Of a stretch of 38,739 nucleotides of DNA, positions 9,632-18,347 are shown piece by piece. Every line of letters begins with the position of its first letter. The first letter of the stretch is position 1. A program made the position numbers and the translations under genes. The stretch spans positions 1-38,739 of the forward strand of contig VBGG01000126.1 of the NCBI GenBank assembly GCA_005883405.1, written 5' to 3'. The notes beneath the pieces were generated by a model, which was not told the origin of the DNA, ran no database searches, and saw only the letters and a program-made list of their open reading frames with translations. This DNA is from Chloroflexota bacterium. Its GTDB lineage: Bacteria > Chloroflexota > UBA6077 > CF-72.

Positions 9632-11102
9632 TCACTTTTGGCTTCTCGGCTCGAAGCTGCCTTCCTCGTGGTACACGACCGGTTGATCCGACTCGAACGC
9701 GCGAACGGTGGGCGCCTCACCAGGCAAGCCGAGCGAGGCCCAGCGCCCAGCCACCCGCTCGTACATCTCACGCCGCAAGGCGGTGCGCTTTGAGAAGACC
9801 GGCAGGTAACGGTGCTCCTTGCACGCATTGATCAATGCCTTGGAGCTATACGGCCGCTCCTCGGGCGGATTCTGGGTCGGATCGAGCCAGGTACTCCAGG
9901 TATTGCGCAGGATGTCGATGTCCTCGATCGGATTGCAGCGCGATGCCATCGCCCAGACCACCTGATCCATGTCCGTCGGATCGACGTCCTCGTCGACGGC
10001 GATGATCCACTTCGTGTAGTAGGCCCCGCCGGGGACCTGGGCAGCCAGCGCTAGCGCCTGCGCGGCGTGGCCGGCGTAGCGTTGCTCGAGGCTGAGCACC
10101 GTCATGCCGAACCCGCCTGCCGCGGCCGGGTGCGAGTACACACCCTGTATCCCTGGCAGTCCCAGTCGGTCCAGGTCCGACCAGATCCGCGCCGAACGCG
10201 CCACCGCGAAAAAGCCGCTCTGCTCGCACGACGGATAATCGGCCATGAGCGCGTTGGTCAGGATCGGCCGGGAGCGGAAGTGCACCGCCGTGACGTCGAC
10301 CAGCGGCGCGCCCGCTTCCGGTCGCCCGTAGTAACCGGTGAACTCGCCGAAGGGTCCCTCCGGTCTGATCGAGCCAGGCCGGATCTCGCCCTCGATCACC
10401 AGCTCGGCGTTGGCCGGCAGCAGCAGGTCCGTGAGCTGGCCGCGCACGACGGGAATCGGTTCACCCTTGATGCCACCCGCGAACTCATACTCGGAAAGGT
10501 TCTTGGGAAACGTCTGCGAGCCAACAACCATGAACAGCGGATCGATTCCCCAGGCGGCGCCGACCTGGATCGATTCGCCTCGCTGCCAGGCGCGCGTGAT
10601 GTGCAGCCGCGCGTCCTTGCCCGGTGACAGATACAGCCCGCATTGGCGCGGCCCGTGGATCATCATGCGATACGTGCCGACGTTCAAGTAGCCGGTGTCA
10701 GGATCGCGCGTGATCACCGCGTCGGCCGTGCCCGCATAGCGACCGCCGTCCAGTGGCCAGTGTTTGGGGAACGGCAGGCTCGTCAGATCAATCGCATCGC
10801 CGCGCAGCGTGTGCTCGTACACAGACGCATCGCGTCTCGAGACTTCTTCGGGCGGGATGCGAACCTGCATCTTGTCCTTGACGCGCCTGATGAGCTCCAA
10901 GGTGGGCGTGTCGGGCGGCTCTTCGAGCGTCAGCGCGGTGCGGCGCATACTGGGGCCGAGGATGTTCCACAGCAGGCGAGCGCCGATGGAGCTCATAGGT
11001 CACCGCACCCATCTCTTCGATCGGGTCCACAGCCTGGTCGATACGCACCAGCTCGCCGAGCTGCTCGACGCAGCTCAGCCACTGACGCAGATCCTGGATC
11101 AT
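9632..11102 (-). pseudogene. UbiD-family decarboxylase with frame disruption near its N-terminus
   Basis: Main frame 9632-10996 (SRRDASVYEHTLRGDAIDLTSLPFPKHWPLDGGRYAG...GEFTGYYG...); N-terminus MIQDLRQWLSCVEQLGELVRIDQAVDPIEEMGAVTYE in another frame (10788-11102); expected linking segment missing. Confidence 0.75.
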
Positions 11103-11103
11103 C

Positions 11104-11586
11104 TCACGCTGCCGCCGCGAGCAAAGCTTGGACGGTGCGCCGCCAGCGCGGCACGACCTGTTCCGGCTGCTTCAGGCTGAAGGTGACGCCCGAGGTGAGC
11201 GTGGCGTAGTCAGTGGAGTCCTCCTGGACGTCTTCGACTTCGAGCGTAAAGTAGGCCAGCCGTCCCTCGGGCCCGAGGTCGAGATCGGCCCCGCGTCGCG
11301 CCATGGTTCGCACGTAATAGCCGTTTCCGTTGGCGATCAGCACGAGCGTCGCGCGACCGTCTCGCGTCAAGTTCTTGGTCGTACCGCTGTGCAACCACAG
11401 GCCTGCGCGGACCGCGCGTGGCTCGGTCGCCACCAGCTCACCGACGCTCAGCATGGCGACCTGTGGCCAGCCGTTCTCATCTGTCGTCAAGAGCAGGAAC
11501 GTCAGCCCTACTCGCTGTGCCAGGTCAGAGCCGTCCAGCAGCTTTTGCAACGCTTCGGGGAGCTGATTACCTAGCGATCGGGTCAT
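11104..11586 (-). CDS. Pyridoxamine 5'-phosphate oxidase-like flavin-binding protein
   Basis: LTFLLLTTDENGWPQVAMLSVGELVA...SGTTKNLTRDGRATLVLIANGNGYYVR; start at MTRSLGN. Confidence 0.6.
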   Translation of the reverse strand: MTRSLGNQLPEALQKLLDGSDLAQRVGLTFLLLTTDENGWPQVAMLSVGELVATEPRAVRAGLWLHSGTTKNLTRDGRATLVLIANGNGYYVRTMARRGADLDLGPEGRLAYFTLEVEDVQEDSTDYATLTSGVTFSLKQPEQVVPRWRRTVQALLAAAA

Positions 11587-11617
11587 GGCGGAATCCGGCG
11601 CATTGTAGCCTTGAGCC

Positions 11618-13141
11618 GTGCTCGAGCTGACCCGCCGCGCACCAGGCAGGGTGTTCAACATGGCCGTGCCGCTGGTGGATCGGCACGTCGAGGAGGGACG
11701 CGGCAGCCGACCGGCACTGCGAACGGACGCATCGACGATCAGCTATGCGGACCTGCAGGCGCTGATCAACCGTGCGGGCAACGCGCTGCGAACGGCCGGT
11801 GTCGCGCCAGAGATGTTCATCGGTGCGATGAAGATGGGCGCTGTTCCGGTGCCGATCAATACCGCTGCGCGGCAAGCGGAGCTTCGCTTCATGCTCGACG
11901 ACAGCCGAGCGCGGGCGCTGGTCGTGCACGCCGGCCTGATGGATGCCGTCGCGGGCAGCGTCCCGACTGTGCTGGTAGTTGGCGGCGAAGACGCCAGCTT
12001 TGCCGCCGCGCTCCAATCCGCATCACCCGTGCTCGACGCCTTCCCCACGGGCGTGGATGAGCCGTGCTACTGGCTGTATTCGTCGGGCACGACCGGCAGC
12101 CCGAAGGGTGTCGTGCACCTGCACGGAGACATGCTGGCGTGCGTAACGCCCTACGCGGAGCAGGTCGTGAGCATCGAGCCGAAGGACAGCACCTTCTCGG
12201 TCGCGCGACTGTTCTTCAGCTACGGTCTGGTCAATTCGCTGTTCCTACCGCTGCTGGCTGGCGCGTCGTCCGTGCTGACGCAGGAACTGCCTGATGTTGC
12301 CCACACGCTGGAGGTGGTGCGGCGGTTTCGACCGTCGCTGTTCTTCTCCGTGCCGACGTCCTACGCGCAGTTGTGCGCGGCCATGGCCGAGATGTCGTCC
12401 GAGCGGCCGTTCGCCAGCGTGCGCCTGGCCATCTCGGCGGGCGAGCCGCTGCCCGCGCCGCTGTACGCGCGTTGGAGAGCGCTGACGGGGGTAGAGGTGC
12501 TTGACGGGCTGGGCAGCACCGAGGCGGGCTACATCTTCTGCTCCAACCTGCCGGGGCAGGTACGGCCCGGGTCGAGTGGCGTGCTGATCGGCGAACACGC
12601 GGCGCGGATCGTCGACGAAGCTGGCCAGGACGCGCGGGACGGCGAATCCGGCGAGTTGTGGGTCAGGGCCGCGTCGACCGCGCTCTTCTACTGGAATCAG
12701 CGCGAGCGCAGCAAACAGACGTTTTGCGGCGAGTGGCTGCGCACCGGCGATCGCTACGTGCGCGATCGGGACGGGTACTTCTGGTACCAGGGCCGCAACG
12801 ACGACGTCTTCAAGGTCAGCGGCCAGTGGGTCTCACCCCTGGAGATCGAGACGTGTTTGCTCAGCCACCCCGAAGTGCTCGAATGCGCGGTGGTCGGCGC
12901 AAGCGACGCGGCGGGGTTGATGAAGCCCAGGGCCTTCGTGATCCGGCGGCCGGGCGCATCCGTCGAAGCCGTAGAGCTGCAGGCGCTGGTCAAAGCGCAC
13001 CTGCAGCCGCACAAGTATCCACGCTGGGTCGAGTTCGTCGACCAGCTGCCGAAGACAGCCAGCGGCAAAGTCCAGCGCTTCCGCCTGCGCGCGCTCGAGG
13101 CCGCTCCCCCTGGCGGCGCCTCGTTGCCGGAGCGACGCTAG
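11618..13141 (+). CDS. Benzoate-CoA ligase-like acyl/aryl-CoA ligase (AMP-forming), apparent internal deletion near the N-terminus
   Basis: YSSGTTGSPKGVVHLHGDM, LDGLGSTEAGYIFCSN, GEWLRTGDRY, PKTASGKVQRFRLR. Confidence 0.88.
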   Translation: MLELTRRAPGRVFNMAVPLVDRHVEEGRGSRPALRTDASTISYADLQALINRAGNALRTAGVAPEMFIGAMKMGAVPVPINTAARQAELRFMLDDSRARALVVHAGLMDAVAGSVPTVLVVGGEDASFAAALQSASPVLDAFPTGVDEPCYWLYSSGTTGSPKGVVHLHGDMLACVTPYAEQVVSIEPKDSTFSVARLFFSYGLVNSLFLPLLAGASSVLTQELPDVAHTLEVVRRFRPSLFFSVPTSYAQLCAAMAEMSSERPFASVRLAISAGEPLPAPLYARWRALTGVEVLDGLGSTEAGYIFCSNLPGQVRPGSSGVLIGEHAARIVDEAGQDARDGESGELWVRAASTALFYWNQRERSKQTFCGEWLRTGDRYVRDRDGYFWYQGRNDDVFKVSGQWVSPLEIETCLLSHPEVLECAVVGASDAAGLMKPRAFVIRRPGASVEAVELQALVKAHLQPHKYPRWVEFVDQLPKTASGKVQRFRLRALEAAPPGGASLPERR

Positions 13142-13341
13142 CGGCGTGCTTCGGCGCGAACTCGGGGTCGCTTGGTGCGGCGTCTGGCGGCAGCCTTCGC
13201 CTTCTCGCGGCGCAGCTCGCCTGCGCTCTTGAAGCGCTGCTTGCGCTTGTACTCGCGCAAGATGCCCGCTTTATCGATCCCAGTCTTGAATCGCCGTAGC
13301 AGTTGATCAAACGGCTCGCCTTCGCGAGCTTCGACGTGCAT
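13138..13341 (-). CDS. rpsU: 30S ribosomal protein S21
   Basis: MHVEAREGEPFDQLLRRFKTGIDKAGILREYKRKQRFKSAGELRREKAKAAARRR; stop shares CTAG with the convergent ligase stop. Confidence 0.9.
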   Translation of the reverse strand: MHVEAREGEPFDQLLRRFKTGIDKAGILREYKRKQRFKSAGELRREKAKAAARRRTKRPRVRAEARR

Positions 13342-13396
13342 TGCGCTTAAACGCCCCTCTCGGTGCAGTGCTCTCTCAATGATGTCAGAAAATGGA

Positions 13397-13424
13397 AACA
13401 GGGGGTACGTGCGTACCCCCTGTT
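13397..13424 (-). terminator. Strong inverted repeat between zinc-ribbon gene and rpsU
   Basis: AACAGGGGGTACG / CGTACCCCCTGTT perfect 13-bp arms, 2-nt spacer; downstream of 13433-13795 on minus strand. Confidence 0.65.
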
Positions 13425-13432
13425 GGCCCTTC

Positions 13433-13795
13433 CTAGTAGCGGCCGCGGCCGGCAACCCGGCGCGCGCCAGCGTTGACGCCGCGCCGCTGCTCGAAGCACG
13501 TCGAGCAGTACACCGGCTTATCGGCGCTCGGCTGGAACGGCACGCTGGCGATCCCGCCGCAGCCCGAGCAAACCGCCTCGAACATCTGGCGTGGGCCGCG
13601 CGGCGCGCTGCTCTCGCTGAAACCAGCGCCAGTGGAGTACGAGCCGCGCTCGCGCTCGGCGCGGCGTGCAGCGCGGCAGTCCGGGCAGCGGGTTGGCTCG
13701 CTGAAACCCCGGCTCGCATAGAAGTCCTGCTCGCCAGCAGTAAAAGAAAAACCCTGGCCGCAATCGCGGCAGGTCAAAGTAACGTCACCCGACAT
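13433..13795 (-). CDS. Zinc-ribbon domain protein (three CxxC pairs)
   Basis: LTCRDCGQGFSFTAGEQDFYASRGFSEPTRCPDCRAARR ... CSGCGG...YCSTCFEQRR. Confidence 0.85.
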   Translation of the reverse strand: MSGDVTLTCRDCGQGFSFTAGEQDFYASRGFSEPTRCPDCRAARRAERERGSYSTGAGFSESSAPRGPRQMFEAVCSGCGGIASVPFQPSADKPVYCSTCFEQRRGVNAGARRVAGRGRY

Positions 13796-14013
13796 CTTGT
13801 CGACGGCTCCCTTGGAACGAATCAGCCTGAATAAATTCGAACGATCAGCCCGGCTGGCAAGGGCGGATCACCGGTCAAGATGGGTTCCGTCGACACGAGA
13901 AGAGATTACGGACGAGGAACGGCGCCAGCCGAAGCAGTTTAGCGGCTTGGCTCCCCGTGCGCCAGACTTCCCTACAAATGCCCCCACGCGGACGGGAACG
14001 AGCCGTGAAAGAA

Positions 14014-14038
14014 GGGCCGTCTCGCGGGGAGACGGCCC
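14014..14038. other. GC-rich hairpin in a ~700-bp intergenic region
   Basis: GGGCCGTCTC / GAGACGGCCC, 5-nt loop. Confidence 0.7.
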
Positions 14039-14428
14039 AAAATTTCAAGGTTTCATTTCGTTCCGGTCGTTCGATAGCTCATGCGTGCGACACAAACCTT
14101 ACGACGTTCGACTTTCCCAGTTCTCAGATCGGCCCCGGTATCGCCACTCAGGCGATGCTCGATGGGCCCACTTTGGACGCGCGGCGTGTCGCTCTGGCCC
14201 CTTTCCGGCGGCCTTCGCCAACGGGGCCGCTATCTGTCAACCTGCCAGCAGCAGTTGAGCCGGTGCGTGGCGCGGAGATTCATTTAAGTCCTCCCTGTGG
14301 AGCACTTGGCTCACCACTGACCATAGCATCGGTTGCATTGCGCCGGGGTTACAGTACGGTAAACACGGTTGCAGTTCCGCGACGATTGGTACAAGCCTGG
14401 GACCGTGCGCGGCACGCTGGTTGCGAGC

Positions 14429-14476
14429 CGCCTAGGGCCGCGGCCGAAAACGCGCCTCGGATACAGGCCCTAGGCG
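14429..14476 (+). repeat. Probable degenerate H2-type palindromic repeat in the 5' leader of the 14502 gene
   Basis: CGCCTAGGGCC / GGCCCTAGGCG arms; 5' half CCTAGGGCCGCGGCCGAAAA matches H2 CCTAGGAACGCGGCCGAAAA at 18 of 20. Confidence 0.55.
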
Positions 14477-14501
14477 CAGTCTAGACGAGGAGAACACCGC
14501 A

Positions 14502-14852
14502 ATGGCTACGACGACCAGCAGCACGACGACGACCGACGGCTACACCGCCTCCGAGTGGACCCAGCAGACCATGCTGTCGGACCTGATGCAGCAGAAGGGC
14601 CTGCTGATCGGGCTCGGCGTGCTGATCGCGGCGATCCTGCTGTTCTCGCGGCGATCCGCGCCCGAGGAGAAGGCGGCTCGACGGCTCGTGCGTGATTGGC
14701 GCGAGGTGGACGATCTCGACGACGCCCGCGACCTGCTCGGCGAGAACGTGCCCACGATCGTCCGCCCCGTCCTGCTGATCGCCCTCGACGAGCTCGAGCG
14801 CCAGGTTCACCACGCCTTCCGCGCGCTCGAAAAAGAGATTCAGCGCCTCTGA
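14502..14852 (+). CDS. Small single-TM membrane protein
   Basis: AGACGAGGAG upstream; KGLLIGLGVLIAAILLFSRRSAPEEKAARRLVRDWREVDDLDDARDLLGENVP. Confidence 0.7.
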   Translation: MATTTSSTTTTDGYTASEWTQQTMLSDLMQQKGLLIGLGVLIAAILLFSRRSAPEEKAARRLVRDWREVDDLDDARDLLGENVPTIVRPVLLIALDELERQVHHAFRALEKEIQRL

Positions 14853-14853
14853 A

Positions 14854-14896
14854 CTCCCTCTCCCTCTGGGAGAGGTTTAATCCAGGGGTGAGGGTG
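14854..14896 (+). repeat. Dispersed REP-like palindrome, copy 4
   Basis: CTCCCTCTCCCTCTGGGAGAGGTTTAATCCAGGGGTGAGGG. Confidence 0.8.
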
Positions 14897-14912
14897 CGCT
14901 CGCGGCAGTTAC

Positions 14913-15617
14913 CTACTGCGCGGCGAGCGAGTAGCCCGCGCGCGAGTGGGTCAGCACGTAGCGCGGCTGGCTGGCGATGTCCTCGATCTTGCGACGCAGC
15001 CGCGCCACGTTGACGCGCAGCAGGTGGACTTCGTCGCGATAGGCCGGGCCCCAGACTTTCTGGAGGATGGCTCGGCTGGGCTGCACCTCGCCAGGCGCGC
15101 GGGCCAGACAGGCCAGGATGCCGAACTCGGTCGGCGTGAGATCCACCGGCCGCCCCGCCTTGTACGTCAGGTGCTGGTCGAAGTCGATGCGCAGGTCGCC
15201 CGTGACGAAGACATCGGGCCCGTTGGCGCCAGCGTAGACGTTCGAGCGCCGCAGCAGGGCATTCACACGCGCCAGCAGCTCGCGAGTGGCGAACGGCTTG
15301 GTCTGGTAGTCGTCGGCGCCAGCTTCCAGCCCGGCCACCTTGTCCTCTTCGCTGCCGAACCCGGTGAGTATCAGGATCGGCGAGATCACGCCGTCGGCCC
15401 GAAGCTGGCGACAGACTTCGATGCCACTCATCCCTGGCATGCCGACATCCAGCAGGTAGAGGTCAGGGTTGACCTGGCGCGCCGTTTCCAGGGCGCTCAA
15501 CCCATCCGCCGCGGCGACCACGCTGAAGTTGCCCTGCTCGAGCGCCCAGCTGAGCAGATTCCGCAGTCGCTGGTCGTCGTCCGCCACCAACACCGTGCGC
15601 CGCTCGTCGTCAGGCAT
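14913..15617 (-). CDS. OmpR/PhoB-family response regulator
   Basis: TVLVADDDQRLRN...LYLLDVGMPGMSGIEV...TKPFATRELLARV; winged helix DLTPTEFGILACLARAPGEVQ...HLLRVNVARLRRKIED. Confidence 0.93.
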   Translation of the reverse strand: MPDDERRTVLVADDDQRLRNLLSWALEQGNFSVVAAADGLSALETARQVNPDLYLLDVGMPGMSGIEVCRQLRADGVISPILILTGFGSEEDKVAGLEAGADDYQTKPFATRELLARVNALLRRSNVYAGANGPDVFVTGDLRIDFDQHLTYKAGRPVDLTPTEFGILACLARAPGEVQPSRAILQKVWGPAYRDEVHLLRVNVARLRRKIEDIASQPRYVLTHSRAGYSLAAQ

Positions 15618-15619
15618 CG

Positions 15620-16675
15620 TCAGGCCACGGACTCGTGGAGATCGAGCGTGGTGCCCGTCAGGCTCGGCCGCGGGGTTTCGCGGATGCGCGTCACCCGCCG
15701 TAGCTGGTCCACCGTCTCGGCCAGATCTTTGGCGCCGTTCACGATCTCGTTGACCACCTCGGTCATACTTGCAGGCAGGTCGGGATACTCGGCCAGCATC
15801 TCGGCATAGCCGAGCACCACCCCGAGCCGATTGTTGAGCTCGTGCTGCGCCGTGCGCGCGGCAAGCAGCACACCCTCGAGCCGCGCCCGCTGCAAGGCGG
15901 CCAGCGCCGCGGCGCAGAGCGTTGCCATGGTCTCCAGGTTCTCGGCCTCCTCTCGGCCGAACGATCGCCGCGGATCCCGCGTCCCGAGCGCGACGGTTCC
16001 CAGCAGCTGGCCCTCATGCAGCAGCGCGACGGCGATACAGTTGCCCTGTGTGGCGGGTCGTCGCTGCGTTGCGGCGCTGGCGGCTACCTCGCGCATCGCG
16101 CTGAGCAGTCCGCCTGCTTCAGCTTCGCCGACGCCGACCAGCTGCTGCGCGATAACGCTCTCGTTCTGATCGGCAATCTGCGAAACGAAGCCCGCCTCCA
16201 TGTGGTTGAGCTGGATGGCCTCCTCGAGCAGGATGGTGAACAGCGCCGACGGCTCGATCGCCGTCGCCACGTGGCGCGCCAAGCGCAACAGCGCTGCTCG
16301 TCGACGGTGCAGTGCGATGACCCGATCCGCCGTCACCATGCGCGCGCCGAGGTCCTCCATGTCGAATGGCTTGGCCAGGTAGTCGTCCGCCCCCGACTTG
16401 CGCCCCGTGAGATGGTGCTGTTGGTCGGCGAGTGCCGTCAGCAGGATGAAGTAGGCATACGGCGCGTCGGAGTCGCGCACCATGCGGCACAGCTCCGGCC
16501 CCTCCACGCGCGGCATCAGCCAATCGCTGATGATCACGTCCGCTCCGTGCTCGGCGAACAGCCGCCAGGCCTCCTCGCCGTCGCGCGCGAGCGTCACGTG
16601 GTGACCCTGGCGGTGGATGAGGTCGTGGAGGAGATCGCGTATGCCCGCGTCGTCCTCGGCGATGAGTACGCGCAT
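15620..16675 (-). CDS. REC-GAF-DHp protein lacking a kinase catalytic (HATPase) domain
   Basis: MRVLIAEDDAGIRDLLHDL...VIISDWLMPRVEG...KPFDMEDL; GAF-like middle; H-box AARTAQHELNNRLGVVLGYAEML; ORF ends ~60 aa later with no N/G boxes. Confidence 0.82.
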   Translation of the reverse strand: MRVLIAEDDAGIRDLLHDLIHRQGHHVTLARDGEEAWRLFAEHGADVIISDWLMPRVEGPELCRMVRDSDAPYAYFILLTALADQQHHLTGRKSGADDYLAKPFDMEDLGARMVTADRVIALHRRRAALLRLARHVATAIEPSALFTILLEEAIQLNHMEAGFVSQIADQNESVIAQQLVGVGEAEAGGLLSAMREVAASAATQRRPATQGNCIAVALLHEGQLLGTVALGTRDPRRSFGREEAENLETMATLCAAALAALQRARLEGVLLAARTAQHELNNRLGVVLGYAEMLAEYPDLPASMTEVVNEIVNGAKDLAETVDQLRRVTRIRETPRPSLTGTTLDLHESVA

Positions 16676-16687
16676 TCGAATAGAAGC

Positions 16688-18301
16688 CTACCCGCTGCCC
16701 GATACACCGGCCACGTCATCGGCGATCTGCCGCAGATCGGCGATGCGATACGGCTTGGGGATCACCTGGTCGACGCCGCGCTGTCGAGCTTCGGCCGGGT
16801 CGATGGCGGCTCCCCAGCCAGTCACCAGAACGAAGCGTGTCGCGGGCCAGCGCTCGCGCACCGCCTCCGCCAGGTCCCAGCCGTTCTGGCCTGGCCCCAG
16901 GCCGAGGTCGGAGATGACCAGAGCAAAGGGCTCCTCCCTGAGATAGACCAGCGCCTCCTCGACAGATGCCGCCACTGACACATGGTGTCCGCGTTGTCGA
17001 AGAACCAGACCGGCCATCCGCGCGAGCTGCTGCTCGTCTTCGACCACCAGGATGCGGATGCGCTGCCCGGGCGCCGCGGCTGGACCTCGCGGCAGTGTCT
17101 CCGGTCGGCGGCGGCGATCGCTGGCGCGTGGGAACTTCAAGCGGAAGGTGGTACCCCGACCCGGCCGGGAATCAAGCTCGATCGTGCCGCCGTGACGCTC
17201 GACGACGGTGAGCACCTGCGGCAGGCCGAGGCCCGTGCCACGCTCACCCTTGGTAGTGAAGAACGGGTCGAAGACCCGCGCCTGAACGTCGGGCGGCATG
17301 CCCATCCCCGAATCGCTGACCTCCACGACCACGTGGTCGTCCTCGCATCGGGCGCTGAGCTTGATGATGCCACCGCGGGGCAGCGCGTCCACCGCGTTGA
17401 ATATCAGGTTGGTGATGGCTTCGCGCAGCGCTGCTGGCGAGCCGTCGATGGCGCAGTTCGGCTGCGCGTCGACCACCAGGTCGATCGGCCGCCCCTCCGC
17501 CTGGGTAGCGTCGCGCCAGCGCGGCGCGGTCAGCCTGGCGACGTCTTGCAGGACCTCGCCAGGATCGACACGCTCCTCTTCGACCAGCAGCTCCTGCGTG
17601 CGAACGAACGACAGCAGCCCGCGCAGCACCTGCCCGCCCTCGATGGCCGCCTGCGCCGTGATACCCACCATCTCGCGCACCCGTGCGACGTCTGGGGTAT
17701 CGCCCGAGAGCTCCTGGCGGGCCATGTCGCTGTAGCCGGTGATGAGCGCGAGGGATTGGTTCAGGTCGTGCGCGATGCCGCTGGCCATTTCGCCCAGGGC
17801 GCGCAGTCGCTCGCTTTGCGCGAGGCGACCATGGACAGCTTCGGCTTCCTTGCGATTGGTGATGTCCATCGCTACGCCGGTGATACCCAACGGCCGGCCA
17901 CGCTCGTCGCGGCGCGCCTGGCCTTTCAGCAGCAGCCAGCGTTCACTTCCCGGCCGCCTGAACCGTACCCGCGCCTCGACGTTGAGCTCGCTATCGTGGT
18001 CGAGGGTGTCTCGAATTGCACGCTCGATCTTGCTTCGGTCCTCGGGGTGTACGCTCCCGAGACTCTCGGCGAGAGAGCCAGTGAGTACGTGGGGCGGCAC
18101 GCCGGCCATCTGGGCCAGCTCGCGCGACCACTCCAGCCGATCGCGTCGGAGGTCGTAATCCCACGTGCCCATATTGCTGGCGTCCAGCGCCATCTGTAAT
18201 CGCAGCTGAATTTGCTGCAGCGTGCGGCTATCGCATGCAGTCCCGTCCACCTCGGGCTCCACGTCAGTGCCTGTGACAGCAGGGAATGTGCCGGCTGGCA
18301 C
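16688..18301 (-). CDS. PAS-DHp-HATPase-REC hybrid histidine kinase
   Basis: PAS; H-box GEMASGIAHDLNQSLALITGYSDM; NLIFNAVDALP, SDSGMGMPP, TKGERGTGLGLPQV; C-terminal REC IRILVVEDEQQLARMAG...LVISDLGLG. Confidence 0.92.
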   Translation of the reverse strand: MPAGTFPAVTGTDVEPEVDGTACDSRTLQQIQLRLQMALDASNMGTWDYDLRRDRLEWSRELAQMAGVPPHVLTGSLAESLGSVHPEDRSKIERAIRDTLDHDSELNVEARVRFRRPGSERWLLLKGQARRDERGRPLGITGVAMDITNRKEAEAVHGRLAQSERLRALGEMASGIAHDLNQSLALITGYSDMARQELSGDTPDVARVREMVGITAQAAIEGGQVLRGLLSFVRTQELLVEEERVDPGEVLQDVARLTAPRWRDATQAEGRPIDLVVDAQPNCAIDGSPAALREAITNLIFNAVDALPRGGIIKLSARCEDDHVVVEVSDSGMGMPPDVQARVFDPFFTTKGERGTGLGLPQVLTVVERHGGTIELDSRPGRGTTFRLKFPRASDRRRRPETLPRGPAAAPGQRIRILVVEDEQQLARMAGLVLRQRGHHVSVAASVEEALVYLREEPFALVISDLGLGPGQNGWDLAEAVRERWPATRFVLVTGWGAAIDPAEARQRGVDQVIPKPYRIADLRQIADDVAGVSGSG

Positions 18302-18347
18302 GCCGTTTGCCGCAAAGGGAGCCCCGATAGGACTGGAGGTAGTTCGG

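Noticed and set aside
13428-13465. CCTAGTAGCGGCCGCGGCC as another H2 repeat
   Set aside because: It is the coding 3' end of the zinc-ribbon gene (VAGRGRY stop) and has no matching second arm.
13797-14300. tmRNA, RNase P or 6S RNA gene
   Set aside because: I looked for conserved tmRNA ends and RNase P core sequences and could not identify them; only generic hairpins remain.
15842-16978. 378-aa plus-strand ORF opposite REC-GAF-DHp
   Set aside because: Antisense shadow of a clear REC/GAF/DHp gene.
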